Shown here one piece after another: positions 55,900-64,000 of a stretch of 64,000 nt of DNA. The stretch is from an uncultured Pelagibacteraceae bacterium (lineage in GTDB: Bacteria > Pseudomonadota > Alphaproteobacteria > Pelagibacterales > Pelagibacteraceae), in contig CACJOY010000002.1 in the NCBI GenBank assembly GCA_902595125.1, positions 62,001-126,000 of the forward strand, written 5' to 3'. Position 1 is the first letter of the stretch. Each line of letters starts with the position of its first letter. Both the position numbers and the translations under genes were made by a program. A model generated the notes under the pieces. That model was not told the origin of the DNA and did no database searches. It worked only from the letters and a program-made list of their open reading frames with translations.

Positions 55900-56766
55900 A
55901 TGAGCCAAATAAATTTATTTATCGAGTTAACGAGACTAAAGAGACCAATAGGTTATATGCTTCTTTTTTGGCCTTGTGCATGGGGGCTTACTATAGGTTT
56001 TAATTTTTCTGATCAAAAAGAAATTTACTTTTTTTATTTGTTGTTATTTTTTTTAGGCGCAGTTTTAATGAGATCAGCAGGATGTATCGTAAATGACATT
56101 ATAGACAGGAAATTTGATAAGAAAGTTTATAGAACAAAAAATAGACCTATAGCATCCGGAAAAGTTCCAGTTAACCTCGGATTGATATACGCATCAATTT
56201 TGTGTTTATTAGCATTTTGTGTATTAATTAACTTTAACTTTTTTTCGATTTTATTGGCTTTAGGGTCAATGCCACTAGCATTTACCTATCCCTTAATGAA
56301 AAGATATACTTATTGGCCTCAACTTTTTTTAGGAATAACATTTAATTATGGTTTAATTCTTGGTTGGACTTCAATTACAAATGAAATTAGTTTAATTCCT
56401 TTAGTCTTTTATTTCGGAGCCATATTTTGGACACTTGGATATGACACGATTTATGGGTTTCAAGATATCAAAGATGATGAAATAATTGGATTAAAATCAA
56501 CTTCAATAAAATATAAAAAAAACCCATTTTATTTTTTATGTTTATGTTACGGATTTTTTTCTTTTTCATTAATCATTATTGGTATTCAAATGGGATTTAA
56601 TAAATTTTATTATATATATTTAACTATAATTTTCTTTCAAATGTTTTATTTACAATTAAATAATCTCAAAATAAAAAATGCTAAAAGTTGTTTAAGTGTT
56701 TTTAAATCTAATAATATTTTAGGTGGTTTAGTTTTTATTGGATTGATAATTGGCAAGGTATATTGA
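55900..56766 (+). CDS. ubiA: 4-hydroxybenzoate polyprenyltransferase
   Basis: 288 residues, about eight membrane helices. N-terminal LTRLKRPIGYMLLFWPCAWG, the aspartate-rich GCIVNDIIDRKFDKKVYRTKNRP split here as CIVNDIIDRKFD and TKNRPIASG (about residues 64-87), and the second motif YDTIYGFQDIKDDE are diagnostic for UbiA rather than ctaB. Attaches the isoprenoid tail to 4-hydroxybenzoate in ubiquinone synthesis. The stop overlaps the start of the next gene (TGATG). Confidence 0.96.
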   Translation: MSQINLFIELTRLKRPIGYMLLFWPCAWGLTIGFNFSDQKEIYFFYLLLFFLGAVLMRSAGCIVNDIIDRKFDKKVYRTKNRPIASGKVPVNLGLIYASILCLLAFCVLINFNFFSILLALGSMPLAFTYPLMKRYTYWPQLFLGITFNYGLILGWTSITNEISLIPLVFYFGAIFWTLGYDTIYGFQDIKDDEIIGLKSTSIKYKKNPFYFLCLCYGFFSFSLIIIGIQMGFNKFYYIYLTIIFFQMFYLQLNNLKIKNAKSCLSVFKSNNILGGLVFIGLIIGKVY

Positions 56767-58505
56767 TGAATAATAAAGCAATATTAAAAAGATTATATAA
56801 AGATTATACAAAAAAATATTTAAATAAAATTTTAATATCTGTTTTTTTTTCAATAATATTGGCAGCAAGCACCTCCTCGGTAGCTTACTTGCTTGATCCA
56901 GCAATCAAAGAATTATTTATAAACAAATCACAAAATTTAATTATTATAATTCCAGCTCTTATTATTTTAGCCTTTATGATTAAGGGAGCCTCATTATATT
57001 TAGCCAAAGTAATAATGATCAAAGTATCAGAGGAAGTAAGAAAAGATATTCAAACAGATATGTTTGCATCTTTAATAAAAGCAGATACTCAATTGGTAGA
57101 TAACAAGCATTCAGGAAAATTCATAGGAAATTTGATGAATGATGTAAATATGATTGTCAATTTAATAAGCACAGCTATTCTAAATTTATTTAAAGATAGC
57201 CTAACTTTAATTGGGTTATTATCAGTTATGTTTTATCAAAATTGGAAACTATCTTTGATTGCAATTATAATGATCCCTTTAGCAAGTATTGCAGCTAGAA
57301 CGCTTGGAAAAAGGATTGGAAAAGTTTCAACTCAACAAATGCAAAGAGCTGGATTATTAACATCTTATCTAATTGAGATTTTTAAAAACCATAAACTAAT
57401 TAAAATTTTTCAAAAAGAAAACTATGAAAAAAAAAGGGCAAATGACCTCATCCATACTCTGAAGGAAGCATCTGGAAAAATTAACATTGTCTTTGTCAGA
57501 GCTTCTCCAATAATGGAGTCTCTTACCGGTATAATGATTGCTTTAATCATATTTGTTTCAGCAAAATTAGTTATTAATGATGAATTAGAAGTAAGCAATT
57601 TTTTTTCCTTTTTAGCTGCAATGATGCTTGCATATCAGCCAGTAAGGTCTCTTGCTACATTGAACATTGCAGTCCAACAAGGATTGTCAGGAGCAAGAAG
57701 AATTATACCAATAATAGATGATAAGAATGAAATTAGAGACGCTGCCGGTTCTAAAGAACTAATTATTAATAATGCACAAATAGAATTTGAAAAGGTTGAA
57801 TTTAACTATCTTTTGAATGAAAGACAGATTTTAAATACAATAAGCTTGAGCATACCCGGGAAAAAAATGACTGCACTTGTGGGTCAAAGTGGTGCGGGTA
57901 AATCAACAATATTAAATCTAATTCCTAGATTTTATAATGTTTTAAGCGGTGACATTAAAATTGATAATCAGTCAATTTATAGCTCAACAATTTTTTCTTT
58001 AAGAAAAAATATTTCTTTAGTAAGCCAAGATACTACTTTATTTGACGATACTATTCGCAATAATATCGCATATGCAAATTTAGATGCAACTCAAAAAGAA
58101 ATAGAAGAGGCTGCAAAATTTTCTTTTGCTGAAGAATTCATAGAAAAATTACCAAATAAATATGACACTTTAATAGGAGAAAATGGCGTAAGACTCTCAG
58201 GAGGAGAAAAACAAAGACTTTCGATAGCGAGAGCAATACTTAAAAAAAGTTCAATAATTTTATTAGATGAGGCTACTTCATCATTGGATGCAGAAACTGA
58301 AAATAAAATTCAAAAGGCAATTAATTTTCTTACTCAAGGAAAAACAACAATCGTAATTGCTCATAGACTTTCAACCATTCTTAATTCCGATAAAATCTAT
58401 GTGATTGATAAAGGAAGTGTAATCGGAGAAGGTCGTCATGATGATTTATTGTTATCTTCAAATGAATATAAAAACTTTTACGAAAAACAAGTTAAAAAAG
58501 TGTAA
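56766..58505 (+). CDS. msbA: Lipid A export ABC transporter (MsbA type)
   Basis: 579 residues from the ATG at 56766; membrane domain first (six helices), then ATPase: Walker A GQSGAGKST near 376, Q-loop SQDTTLFDD, signature LSGGEKQR and Walker B IILLDEATSSLDAE, with the switch histidine in VIAHRLSTIL. A general ABCB-type exporter by sequence; lipid A flippase is inferred because waaA, lpxK and lpxL follow directly. Confidence 0.88.
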   Translation: MNNKAILKRLYKDYTKKYLNKILISVFFSIILAASTSSVAYLLDPAIKELFINKSQNLIIIIPALIILAFMIKGASLYLAKVIMIKVSEEVRKDIQTDMFASLIKADTQLVDNKHSGKFIGNLMNDVNMIVNLISTAILNLFKDSLTLIGLLSVMFYQNWKLSLIAIIMIPLASIAARTLGKRIGKVSTQQMQRAGLLTSYLIEIFKNHKLIKIFQKENYEKKRANDLIHTLKEASGKINIVFVRASPIMESLTGIMIALIIFVSAKLVINDELEVSNFFSFLAAMMLAYQPVRSLATLNIAVQQGLSGARRIIPIIDDKNEIRDAAGSKELIINNAQIEFEKVEFNYLLNERQILNTISLSIPGKKMTALVGQSGAGKSTILNLIPRFYNVLSGDIKIDNQSIYSSTIFSLRKNISLVSQDTTLFDDTIRNNIAYANLDATQKEIEEAAKFSFAEEFIEKLPNKYDTLIGENGVRLSGGEKQRLSIARAILKKSSIILLDEATSSLDAETENKIQKAINFLTQGKTTIVIAHRLSTILNSDKIYVIDKGSVIGEGRHDDLLLSSNEYKNFYEKQVKKV

Positions 58506-59746
58506 TGCTTATAGTTTATAGAATACTAATAAACTTTGTATTTATCTTATCACCAATAATTTTAATTGTAAGATTATTACAAAAAAAAGAAGATTTCAGC
58601 AGATTTAAAGAAAAATTTTGTTTTTTTTCTAAAAAAAGAAAGAATGGAAAAATTGTTTGGTTTCACGGTGCAAGTGTTGGAGAATTACAAAGTGTTGTGC
58701 CTATTCTCGAAATTTTAGAGAAAAATAAAAAGATACATCAAATATTAATAACATCTAATACACTTAGCTCAGCAAAAATTATTCAAAAACTTAAATTAAG
58801 AAAAGTAATTCATCAATTCTATCCTATAGATACAAACTTTTTATCAAAAAAATTTATTGATTATTGGAAGCCATCATCTGTATTTTTTATAGACTCAGAA
58901 ATATGGCCCAACATGATTAAAAATTTAAAAATTCAAAATATTCCTATAATGCTTTTAAATGGGAGAATAACAAAAAAGACATTTAAGAAATGGAGACTCT
59001 TTCCAAAATTATCAAAAAAAATCTTTAGCAATTTTGACTCATGTTTGGCTTCAAGTAAAGAGTCTAATAATTATTTAAAAAAATTAGGAGCAAAAAAAAC
59101 AAAATATGTTGGTAATCTCAAATTTACACAATCAGAAAATGAAAAAATAACAATAGATAAAAAACTTAAAAATATTATAATTTCTAGAAAAACTTGGTGT
59201 GCATCTAGCACTCATAACAGTGAAGAGATATTTTGTGCAAAAATACATATTCAATTAAAAAAAAAGTATCCAAATTTATTAACTATTATTATTCCAAGAC
59301 ATATAGAAAGAGCAGCATCAATAGTAAATGAATTAAATGATATGAATTTAAAAACACATCTTTTTGATTCTAAAGATGAAATGAAATCTGATGCTGAAAT
59401 TATTATTGTTAATTCGTATGGAAAAACAAAATCTATCTATAATATCTGTAAAAATATTTTTTTAGGTGGTTCCCTTGTTAATCATGGTGGTCAAAATCCT
59501 CTCGAAGCAACAAGATATGGGTGTAATATTTTGCATGGCCCTCATATTTCAAATTTTAAGGAAATATACAAATTTTTAAAGATGAAAAAAATATCTTATC
59601 AAACTAATAACGAGTTAAAAACAATTAACAAATTATATCAACTGTTTAAAAGAAAAAACAGCTCACTTAAGAAACAAAGACAATTAAGTTTAATTGGAAA
59701 AAAGATTCTAAATTTTACATGTAAAGAAATTGATCTATTATTGTAA
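58505..59746 (+). CDS. waaA: 3-deoxy-D-manno-octulosonic acid transferase
   Basis: 413-residue GT-B transferase that adds Kdo to lipid A. N-terminal membrane anchor, the VWFHGASVGELQSVVPILE motif (catalytic glutamate) near 51, and the C-terminal FLGGSLVNHGGQNPLEA followed by HGPHISNFKEIY are those of WaaA. Its start overlaps the msbA stop (TAATG). It ends one base before the lpxK start. Confidence 0.95.
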   Translation: MLIVYRILINFVFILSPIILIVRLLQKKEDFSRFKEKFCFFSKKRKNGKIVWFHGASVGELQSVVPILEILEKNKKIHQILITSNTLSSAKIIQKLKLRKVIHQFYPIDTNFLSKKFIDYWKPSSVFFIDSEIWPNMIKNLKIQNIPIMLLNGRITKKTFKKWRLFPKLSKKIFSNFDSCLASSKESNNYLKKLGAKKTKYVGNLKFTQSENEKITIDKKLKNIIISRKTWCASSTHNSEEIFCAKIHIQLKKKYPNLLTIIIPRHIERAASIVNELNDMNLKTHLFDSKDEMKSDAEIIIVNSYGKTKSIYNICKNIFLGGSLVNHGGQNPLEATRYGCNILHGPHISNFKEIYKFLKMKKISYQTNNELKTINKLYQLFKRKNSSLKKQRQLSLIGKKILNFTCKEIDLLL

Positions 59747-59747
59747 A

Positions 59748-60692
59748 ATGCAATTTATTAAACCAAAATTTTGGGATTTAAAAAAGCCAAACCTTCTGTC
59801 TTATTTACTTTTGCCTTTAACAATCCCAATTAGAATAAATAATATGTTACTTGAACTAAAATCTAAGAAAAAAGATGAAAGGATTAAAACAATTTGTGTA
59901 GGAAACATATACCTTGGAGGAACAGGTAAAACACCTACAACCATTAAACTTTATCAACTTTTAAGTCAGCAGGGATATGAAGTTTTAACAGCAAATAAAG
60001 ATTACAAGGAACATTTAGATGAAAAAATTATTTTAGAAAGAAAAACTGAAACAATATCTTCAAAAAATAGACTAGAGATAATAGATAAAGCAATTTCAAT
60101 GAAAAAAAAAATATTAATTTTTGATGATGGACTTCAAGATAAGAAAATAAGTTATGATATAGAATTTGTTTGTTTTGATCAAAAAAATTGGTTAGGTAAT
60201 GGTTTGTTAATACCTTCAGGACCCTTAAGAGAGAAAATTAGCAGTCTAAAAAAATATAGTTGTATTTTCTTAAAAAAAGATGGTGAAGATACAAGCAACA
60301 AAACTCAATTAATAAAAAATATTAATCCGAATATTAAAATTTTTTACACACATTTTGAACCGTTAAATATTGATCAATTTGATAGATCAAAGAAATACTT
60401 AATATTTTCTGGAATTGGCAATCCTCATGATTTTAAAAATCTTTTGATAAAAAATAAATTAAATATTATAGATGAAATAATATATCCAGATCATTACATG
60501 TATAATGAAGATGATATTAACAAGATAAAAAAGCATGCAAATAGTTTAGGTGCTAAAATAATAACAACGGAAAAAGATTATGTTAAAATCTCAGAATTAG
60601 ATAAAGAAGGCATTAATTTTTTAGAAATCAATTTACTCATTGAAAATGAAAAAGAATTGACAGATTTTATTAAAGAAAAATTTCATGAATAA
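59748..60692 (+). CDS. lpxK: Tetraacyldisaccharide 4'-kinase
   Basis: About 314 residues from the ATG at 59748 (MQFIKPKFWDLKKPNLLSYL). P-loop GNIYLGGTGKTPTTIKLYQL near residue 51, FDDGLQDKKI near 120 and the C-terminal TTEKDYVKI are LpxK motifs. Phosphorylates the 4' position of the lipid A precursor at the membrane. The longer frame start (59730) overlaps waaA more. Overlaps lpxL by 8 bases. Confidence 0.94.
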   Translation: MQFIKPKFWDLKKPNLLSYLLLPLTIPIRINNMLLELKSKKKDERIKTICVGNIYLGGTGKTPTTIKLYQLLSQQGYEVLTANKDYKEHLDEKIILERKTETISSKNRLEIIDKAISMKKKILIFDDGLQDKKISYDIEFVCFDQKNWLGNGLLIPSGPLREKISSLKKYSCIFLKKDGEDTSNKTQLIKNINPNIKIFYTHFEPLNIDQFDRSKKYLIFSGIGNPHDFKNLLIKNKLNIIDEIIYPDHYMYNEDDINKIKKHANSLGAKIITTEKDYVKISELDKEGINFLEINLLIENEKELTDFIKEKFHE

Positions 60693-61548
60693 TTTAAAAT
60701 ATTTTATTCAATATATTTTAATAATTTTTTTATTATTAATCTTTAAATTATTGGGAATAAGATATGCAAGAATATTATCTGGAAAAATTTTTACTTTAAT
60801 TGGACCATTGTTTAGGTCTAATGAATTAAGTCATAAAAATTTACTTAGAGCATTTCCAAAATCAGGCTTTGAAGAAAGAAAAAAAATTTTAAAAAAAATG
60901 TGGACTAATTATGGATATATTTTCTCAGAGTATATGTTTATTAAAAATTTTAGAAATCATAAAAATTTAAATGAAAATTTAATAATAGAAAACCAAGAAG
61001 ATTTAAAAAAAATTATCAAAAATTCTCAGCCTGTCATTTTTATCTCAGGTCATTTTAGTAATTTTGAATTAATGGCAATGCATTTAGAAAAATCTGGAAT
61101 AGATTTGGCAGCAATCTATAGGCCATTAAATAATGAATATCTTAATAATGTTATGGTAAAAATTAGAGAAAAATACATATGTAAAAAACAAATTAAAAAA
61201 GGAATTTCGGGGACAAAAGATTTGCTTAAAAGTTTTAAAAAAGGAACATCTATAGCGCTAATGATTGATCAAAGAGTTTCTGAGGGTATCAAATGTAATT
61301 TTTTTAATGCAGAGGCATCAACGACAACAATACCAGCTCAATTTGTGAAAAAGTTTGGTGCAAAAGTAGTCCCTATTTACATAGAAAGAATTAAAAGCAA
61401 TAATTTTAAATTAGTCATTCATGAACCTATTTCTTTCTCAAATAATGACACTGTTAATTATATAACTTTAACATTAAATAAAATTCTAGAAAAAATGATA
61501 ATTAAAAATCCTGAGCAATGGATATGGACCCATAATAGATGGAAATAG
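60685..61548 (+). CDS. lpxL: Lipid A late acyltransferase (LpxL/HtrB family)
   Basis: 287 residues: one N-terminal membrane helix (about 9-26), then the H-x4-E catalytic motif in ISGHFSNFELMAMHLE near 127, AAIYRPLNNEYL and LMIDQRVSEGIKCNFF. Adds secondary acyl chains to Kdo2-lipid IVA. Completes the lipid A module msbA-waaA-lpxK-lpxL. The stop is two bases before the end of convergent DUF2093. Confidence 0.92.
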   Translation: MNNLKYFIQYILIIFLLLIFKLLGIRYARILSGKIFTLIGPLFRSNELSHKNLLRAFPKSGFEERKKILKKMWTNYGYIFSEYMFIKNFRNHKNLNENLIIENQEDLKKIIKNSQPVIFISGHFSNFELMAMHLEKSGIDLAAIYRPLNNEYLNNVMVKIREKYICKKQIKKGISGTKDLLKSFKKGTSIALMIDQRVSEGIKCNFFNAEASTTTIPAQFVKKFGAKVVPIYIERIKSNNFKLVIHEPISFSNNDTVNYITLTLNKILEKMIIKNPEQWIWTHNRWK

Positions 61549-61550
61549 CT

Positions 61551-61739
61551 TCATTTATTTTCTCTTTTTATTGAAGCCTCTATGTAAGAAAAGTAAGGTT
61601 CTTGTAATTCTACATTCCAATAATTTAATTTTTCAATTGGAATTTTTTTTCCTGATATAGCACAAATTACGTGATCACCGTTCTGAATAACTTCAAAATT
61701 ATTTGGTAAATATTTTAATTTAGCTAATTTTTTTAACAT
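61551..61739 (-). CDS. DUF2093 family small protein
   Basis: 62 residues from the ATG at 61739 (MLKKLAKLKYLPNNFEVIQN). The pattern GDHVICAISGKKIPIEKLNYWNVELQEPY (quoted in pieces: GDHVICAISGKKIP, LNYWNVELQEPY) matches DUF2093, a small alphaproteobacterial family of unknown function. The longer frame to 61799 runs into purD and I reject it. Divergent from purD with a 21-base gap. Confidence 0.85.
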   Translation of the reverse strand: MLKKLAKLKYLPNNFEVIQNGDHVICAISGKKIPIEKLNYWNVELQEPYFSYIEASIKRENK

Positions 61740-61760
61740 TTTTAGTTTATATATTGTTAT

Positions 61761-63023
61761 ATGAAAGTTGGAATAGTTGGAAGTGGTGGAAGAGAGCATG
61801 CTCTTTGTGCCATATTAAAAAAATCTAATAAAATCAGTGAAATTTTTTGTTTTCCAGGAAATGCTGGGACTTCCACTATCGCACAAAATATAAATTTAGA
61901 TCCAAATAATTTTGAAGATCTTAAAAACTTTATACTGAAACAAAAAATTGATTTAATGATAATCGGTCCAGAAAAACCATTAGTTGAGGGGATTGTAGAT
62001 TTTTTTGAAGAACATAATATTAAGGTTTTTGGACCGAGTAAAGTTGCTGCTCAACTAGAGGGGTCAAAAATATTTACCAAGAAAATCTGTCAAAAATATA
62101 AAATTCCAACTGCAAAATTTGGTATTTTTCAAAACAAAATTGATACAAAAAAATATTTAGAGGGTTGGAATTATCCCGCTGTAATTAAAGCTGATAATTT
62201 AGCTTCAGGAAAAGGTGTGTATATATGTAATAACCAAAAAGAGTCAGATACAGCAATAAATGAAATATTTGATGGAAAATTTGGTAAAGCTAAAAATATT
62301 CTTATTGAAGAATTTCTTGAGGGTGAAGAAATGAGTTTTTTTATAATCAGTGATGGGAAAACATTTAAATGTTTTGGTACTGCACAAGACCATAAAAGAG
62401 TTTTTGAGGGTGATAAAGGAAAAAATACTGGAGGTATGGGTGCTTACTCTCCATCAAGATTAATTTCTAAAGAATTAGAAAAAAAAATTCTTAAAAAAAT
62501 AATTAAACCCACAATATCAGGATTGTCAGAACTCAATTCCAATTACAAAGGATTTTTGTATGCTGGATTAATGATTGTAGATAACGAGCCATATTTGATT
62601 GAATATAATGTGAGAATGGGAGATCCTGAGTGTCAAACTATTCTTCCAAGACTAAAGTCTGATTTGGCAGTAATTATGAATTCCTGTTGCAATGGAACAT
62701 TAGATAAAATAACAATTGAATGGGAAGATAAAAAAAGTTTATGTGTAGTTCTTTGTGCAAAAGGTTATCCAGATACTTTCAAAAAAGGTACAGAAATTCC
62801 AAACCTCGATAATATTTTAATAAATTCTGACAATCATTTATTTCATGCTGGAACAAAAAAAGTGATTAATAAAATAATTGTTAATGGTGGAAGGGTATTA
62901 AATTTTGTGTCAATATCAGATGATTTTCTTAGTGCACGAGAAAAAGTACATAAAATTATTGAAAAAGTAAATTGGACTGATGGATTTTATCGAAAAGATA
63001 TTGGTTATAAAGTAATCGATTAA
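61761..63023 (+). CDS. purD: Phosphoribosylamine--glycine ligase
   Basis: 420-residue ATP-grasp enzyme of purine synthesis (step 2). N-terminal VGIVGSGGREHALCAILKKS, the ATP-binding AVIKADNLASGKGVYIC near residue 140, GGMGAYSPSRLI, and the GFLYAGLMIVDNEPYLIEYN / RMGDPECQTILPRL block are all present. Its stop overlaps the rsmD start (TAATG). Uses PRPP-derived phosphoribosylamine, so it depends on the prs product. Confidence 0.97.
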   Translation: MKVGIVGSGGREHALCAILKKSNKISEIFCFPGNAGTSTIAQNINLDPNNFEDLKNFILKQKIDLMIIGPEKPLVEGIVDFFEEHNIKVFGPSKVAAQLEGSKIFTKKICQKYKIPTAKFGIFQNKIDTKKYLEGWNYPAVIKADNLASGKGVYICNNQKESDTAINEIFDGKFGKAKNILIEEFLEGEEMSFFIISDGKTFKCFGTAQDHKRVFEGDKGKNTGGMGAYSPSRLISKELEKKILKKIIKPTISGLSELNSNYKGFLYAGLMIVDNEPYLIEYNVRMGDPECQTILPRLKSDLAVIMNSCCNGTLDKITIEWEDKKSLCVVLCAKGYPDTFKKGTEIPNLDNILINSDNHLFHAGTKKVINKIIVNGGRVLNFVSISDDFLSAREKVHKIIEKVNWTDGFYRKDIGYKVID

Positions 63024-63592
63024 TGAGAATTATTGCTGGAATTTTCAAAGGACGAAAAATACTAAAACCAGTTGATACATCAACGAGACCTCTTAAAGAT
63101 ATGGTTAGAGAGTCAATTTTTAATATTTTAGAACACTCAAAATTAACTAATAATAAATTAAAAAATCTTAATGTTTTAGATTTATATTCTGGAATAGGTT
63201 CATTTGGTTTAGAATGCATATCTAGAGGAGCTAGGAAAGTTTTTTTCATTGAAAAACATCTCCCGACTCTCAAAATACTAAAAAAAAATATTAAGACTCT
63301 CAATTGTGAAAACGACTGTGAAATTATAGAAAATGATGTAACAAGACTTAAAGAATTTTCTAAAATTTTAAATCATAAATTTAATTTAGTTTTTTTAGAT
63401 CCACCTTTTAAAGATATGAACGTAAATTTAATTATAAACTTTATTTATGATATGAAGATATTAGATAATAAAGCAGTAATTATTGTTCATAGAAATAAAG
63501 ATACTAAAGAAAAATATAATGAAAAATTGAAAGAAATAAGAGTAGAAAACTACGGAAAATCAAAAATTATTTTTAATCAATTATTGGATTAA
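63023..63592 (+). CDS. rsmD: 16S rRNA (guanine(966)-N2)-methyltransferase
   Basis: 189-residue class I methyltransferase. N-terminal MRIIAGIFKGRKILKP and RPLKDMVRESIFNIL, SAM motif LDLYSGIGSFGLECISRGA near 50, and catalytic FLDPPF near 124 identify RsmD. Follows purD with a one-base overlap. The stop is one base before the end of the convergent isomerase gene. Confidence 0.95.
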   Translation: MRIIAGIFKGRKILKPVDTSTRPLKDMVRESIFNILEHSKLTNNKLKNLNVLDLYSGIGSFGLECISRGARKVFFIEKHLPTLKILKKNIKTLNCENDCEIIENDVTRLKEFSKILNHKFNLVFLDPPFKDMNVNLIINFIYDMKILDNKAVIIVHRNKDTKEKYNEKLKEIRVENYGKSKIIFNQLLD

Positions 63593-63593
63593 T

Positions 63594-64000
63594 TTATAAA
63601 AGTATTTTTTTAGTATCTGTTTTTATAAGCTCAACAGCAGGCTGTGTGTATGGATTTATATTCATCAGTTTTCCCAGCAAAATAGTTTCAAGAATAAAAA
63701 AAGTGAATAATTCTCCTAAACTTTTTTCATTTCTTTTATTCAAATAAAAACTTCTAAATGGAATATTTTTCTTTTTAAATACTTTTTGTGTAGCTAGAAG
63801 TTGTGCTTCACATATTTTAAAAATATTTTTATTCTTAAGATAATAATGTGAATTTAAAATATCTTTATTAATAATCTTGTCACTCGACTCATTCTTAACG
63901 AAAAAAAAAGTAAAAAAACTGTTTCTGTTTCCATCCAAGTAATATTGCATTAAACTATGATTATCTTTAGGCATATTCGAGATAACTGGCAATAAACCTC
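63594..64000 (-). CDS. pgi: Glucose-6-phosphate isomerase, C-terminal part (5' end off the window)
   Basis: Only the last 135 codons are in the window; the frame is open to the right edge. The C terminus carries SLGELFTFFILETILLGKLM and NINPYTQPAVELIKTDTKK, which match the 'NP.DQPGVE..K' end of phosphoglucose isomerases; an early MPKDNHSLMQYYLDG fits the stretch that precedes the catalytic part in PGI. The ATG-like start suggested at 63992 is not the real start. Confidence 0.8.
   Translation of the reverse strand, partial: GLLPVISNMPKDNHSLMQYYLDGNRNSFFTFFFVKNESSDKIINKDILNSHYYLKNKNIFKICEAQLLATQKVFKKKNIPFRSFYLNKRNEKSLGELFTFFILETILLGKLMNINPYTQPAVELIKTDTKKILL

Overview
The window looks like a piece of a SAR11 (Pelagibacterales, Alphaproteobacteria) chromosome. 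The DNA is very AT-rich, genes abut or overlap almost everywhere, lysine, asparagine and isoleucine codons dominate, and gene order is alphaproteobacterial (rplY-pth-ychF, lgt-MidA-pgeF, petABC, split F0 ATP synthase genes, ctaCDBGE, DciA-dsbA-smc, crtIBY-blh). This placement is inferred from gene content and style; no marker rRNA is present. I found no insertion sequences, prophage, CRISPR array, rRNA or integrase. It reads as core genome rather than a genomic island.

Layout. 1-10.4 kb: ELM1-like glycosyltransferase (cut by the left edge), trxB with a J1-crystallin/ADP-ribosylglycohydrolase-like gene, an aspartate aminotransferase, then uvrB, a pteridine-reductase-like SDR, folB, uvrC and pgsA, and a convergent ilvE. 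10.4-13.1 kb: a PetP/PetR-like regulator pair plus an EnvZ-like kinase, and ubiK. 13.1-19.1 kb: lgt, MidA, pgeF, prs, rplY, pth, ychF. 19.1-21.6 kb: cytochrome bc1 (petABC, minus). 21.7-28.7 kb: trmL, hemF, greA, cca with an adjoining tRNA-Gln(UUG), ispE, a TPR protein, a family-4-like uracil-DNA glycosylase and rnhB. 28.7-31.0 kb: ccrM with GANTC sites inside its promoter, and an FAD monooxygenase. 31.0-37.9 kb: mutY back-to-back with a DciA-like gene, a DsbA-like thioredoxin, a short SMC, and atpI-B-E-b'-b.

37.9-44.5 kb: a retinal-forming operon (crtI, crtB, crtY, blh), then ispH, thrB and rnhA. 44.5-52.7 kb, minus: peroxiredoxin, thrC, SURF1, ctaE, ctaG, a 41-residue membrane peptide, ctaB, ctaD, ctaC and rsmE. 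52.7-55.8 kb: haloacid dehalogenase, a double-CDGSH protein, pirin, quinone oxidoreductase and a DUF2721 protein. 55.9-61.5 kb: ubiA followed by msbA, waaA, lpxK and lpxL. 61.5-64 kb: DUF2093, purD, rsmD and the C-terminal part of a glucose-6-phosphate isomerase cut by the right edge.

How it works together. Much of the window is energy metabolism: bc1 complex, aa3-type oxidase with its assembly factors, the F0 part of ATP synthase, ubiquinone genes, and the carotenoid/retinal genes that would supply the chromophore of a proton-pumping rhodopsin encoded elsewhere. I see no wholly new multi-gene system. The observations most worth a second look are the apparently hinge-less SMC, the ccrM promoter carrying its own methylation sites, the cca gene starting three bases after a tRNA, the zero-gap divergent mutY/DciA pair, shared stop codons at convergent gene ends, and an uracil-DNA glycosylase that lacks the expected cluster cysteines and motif histidine.
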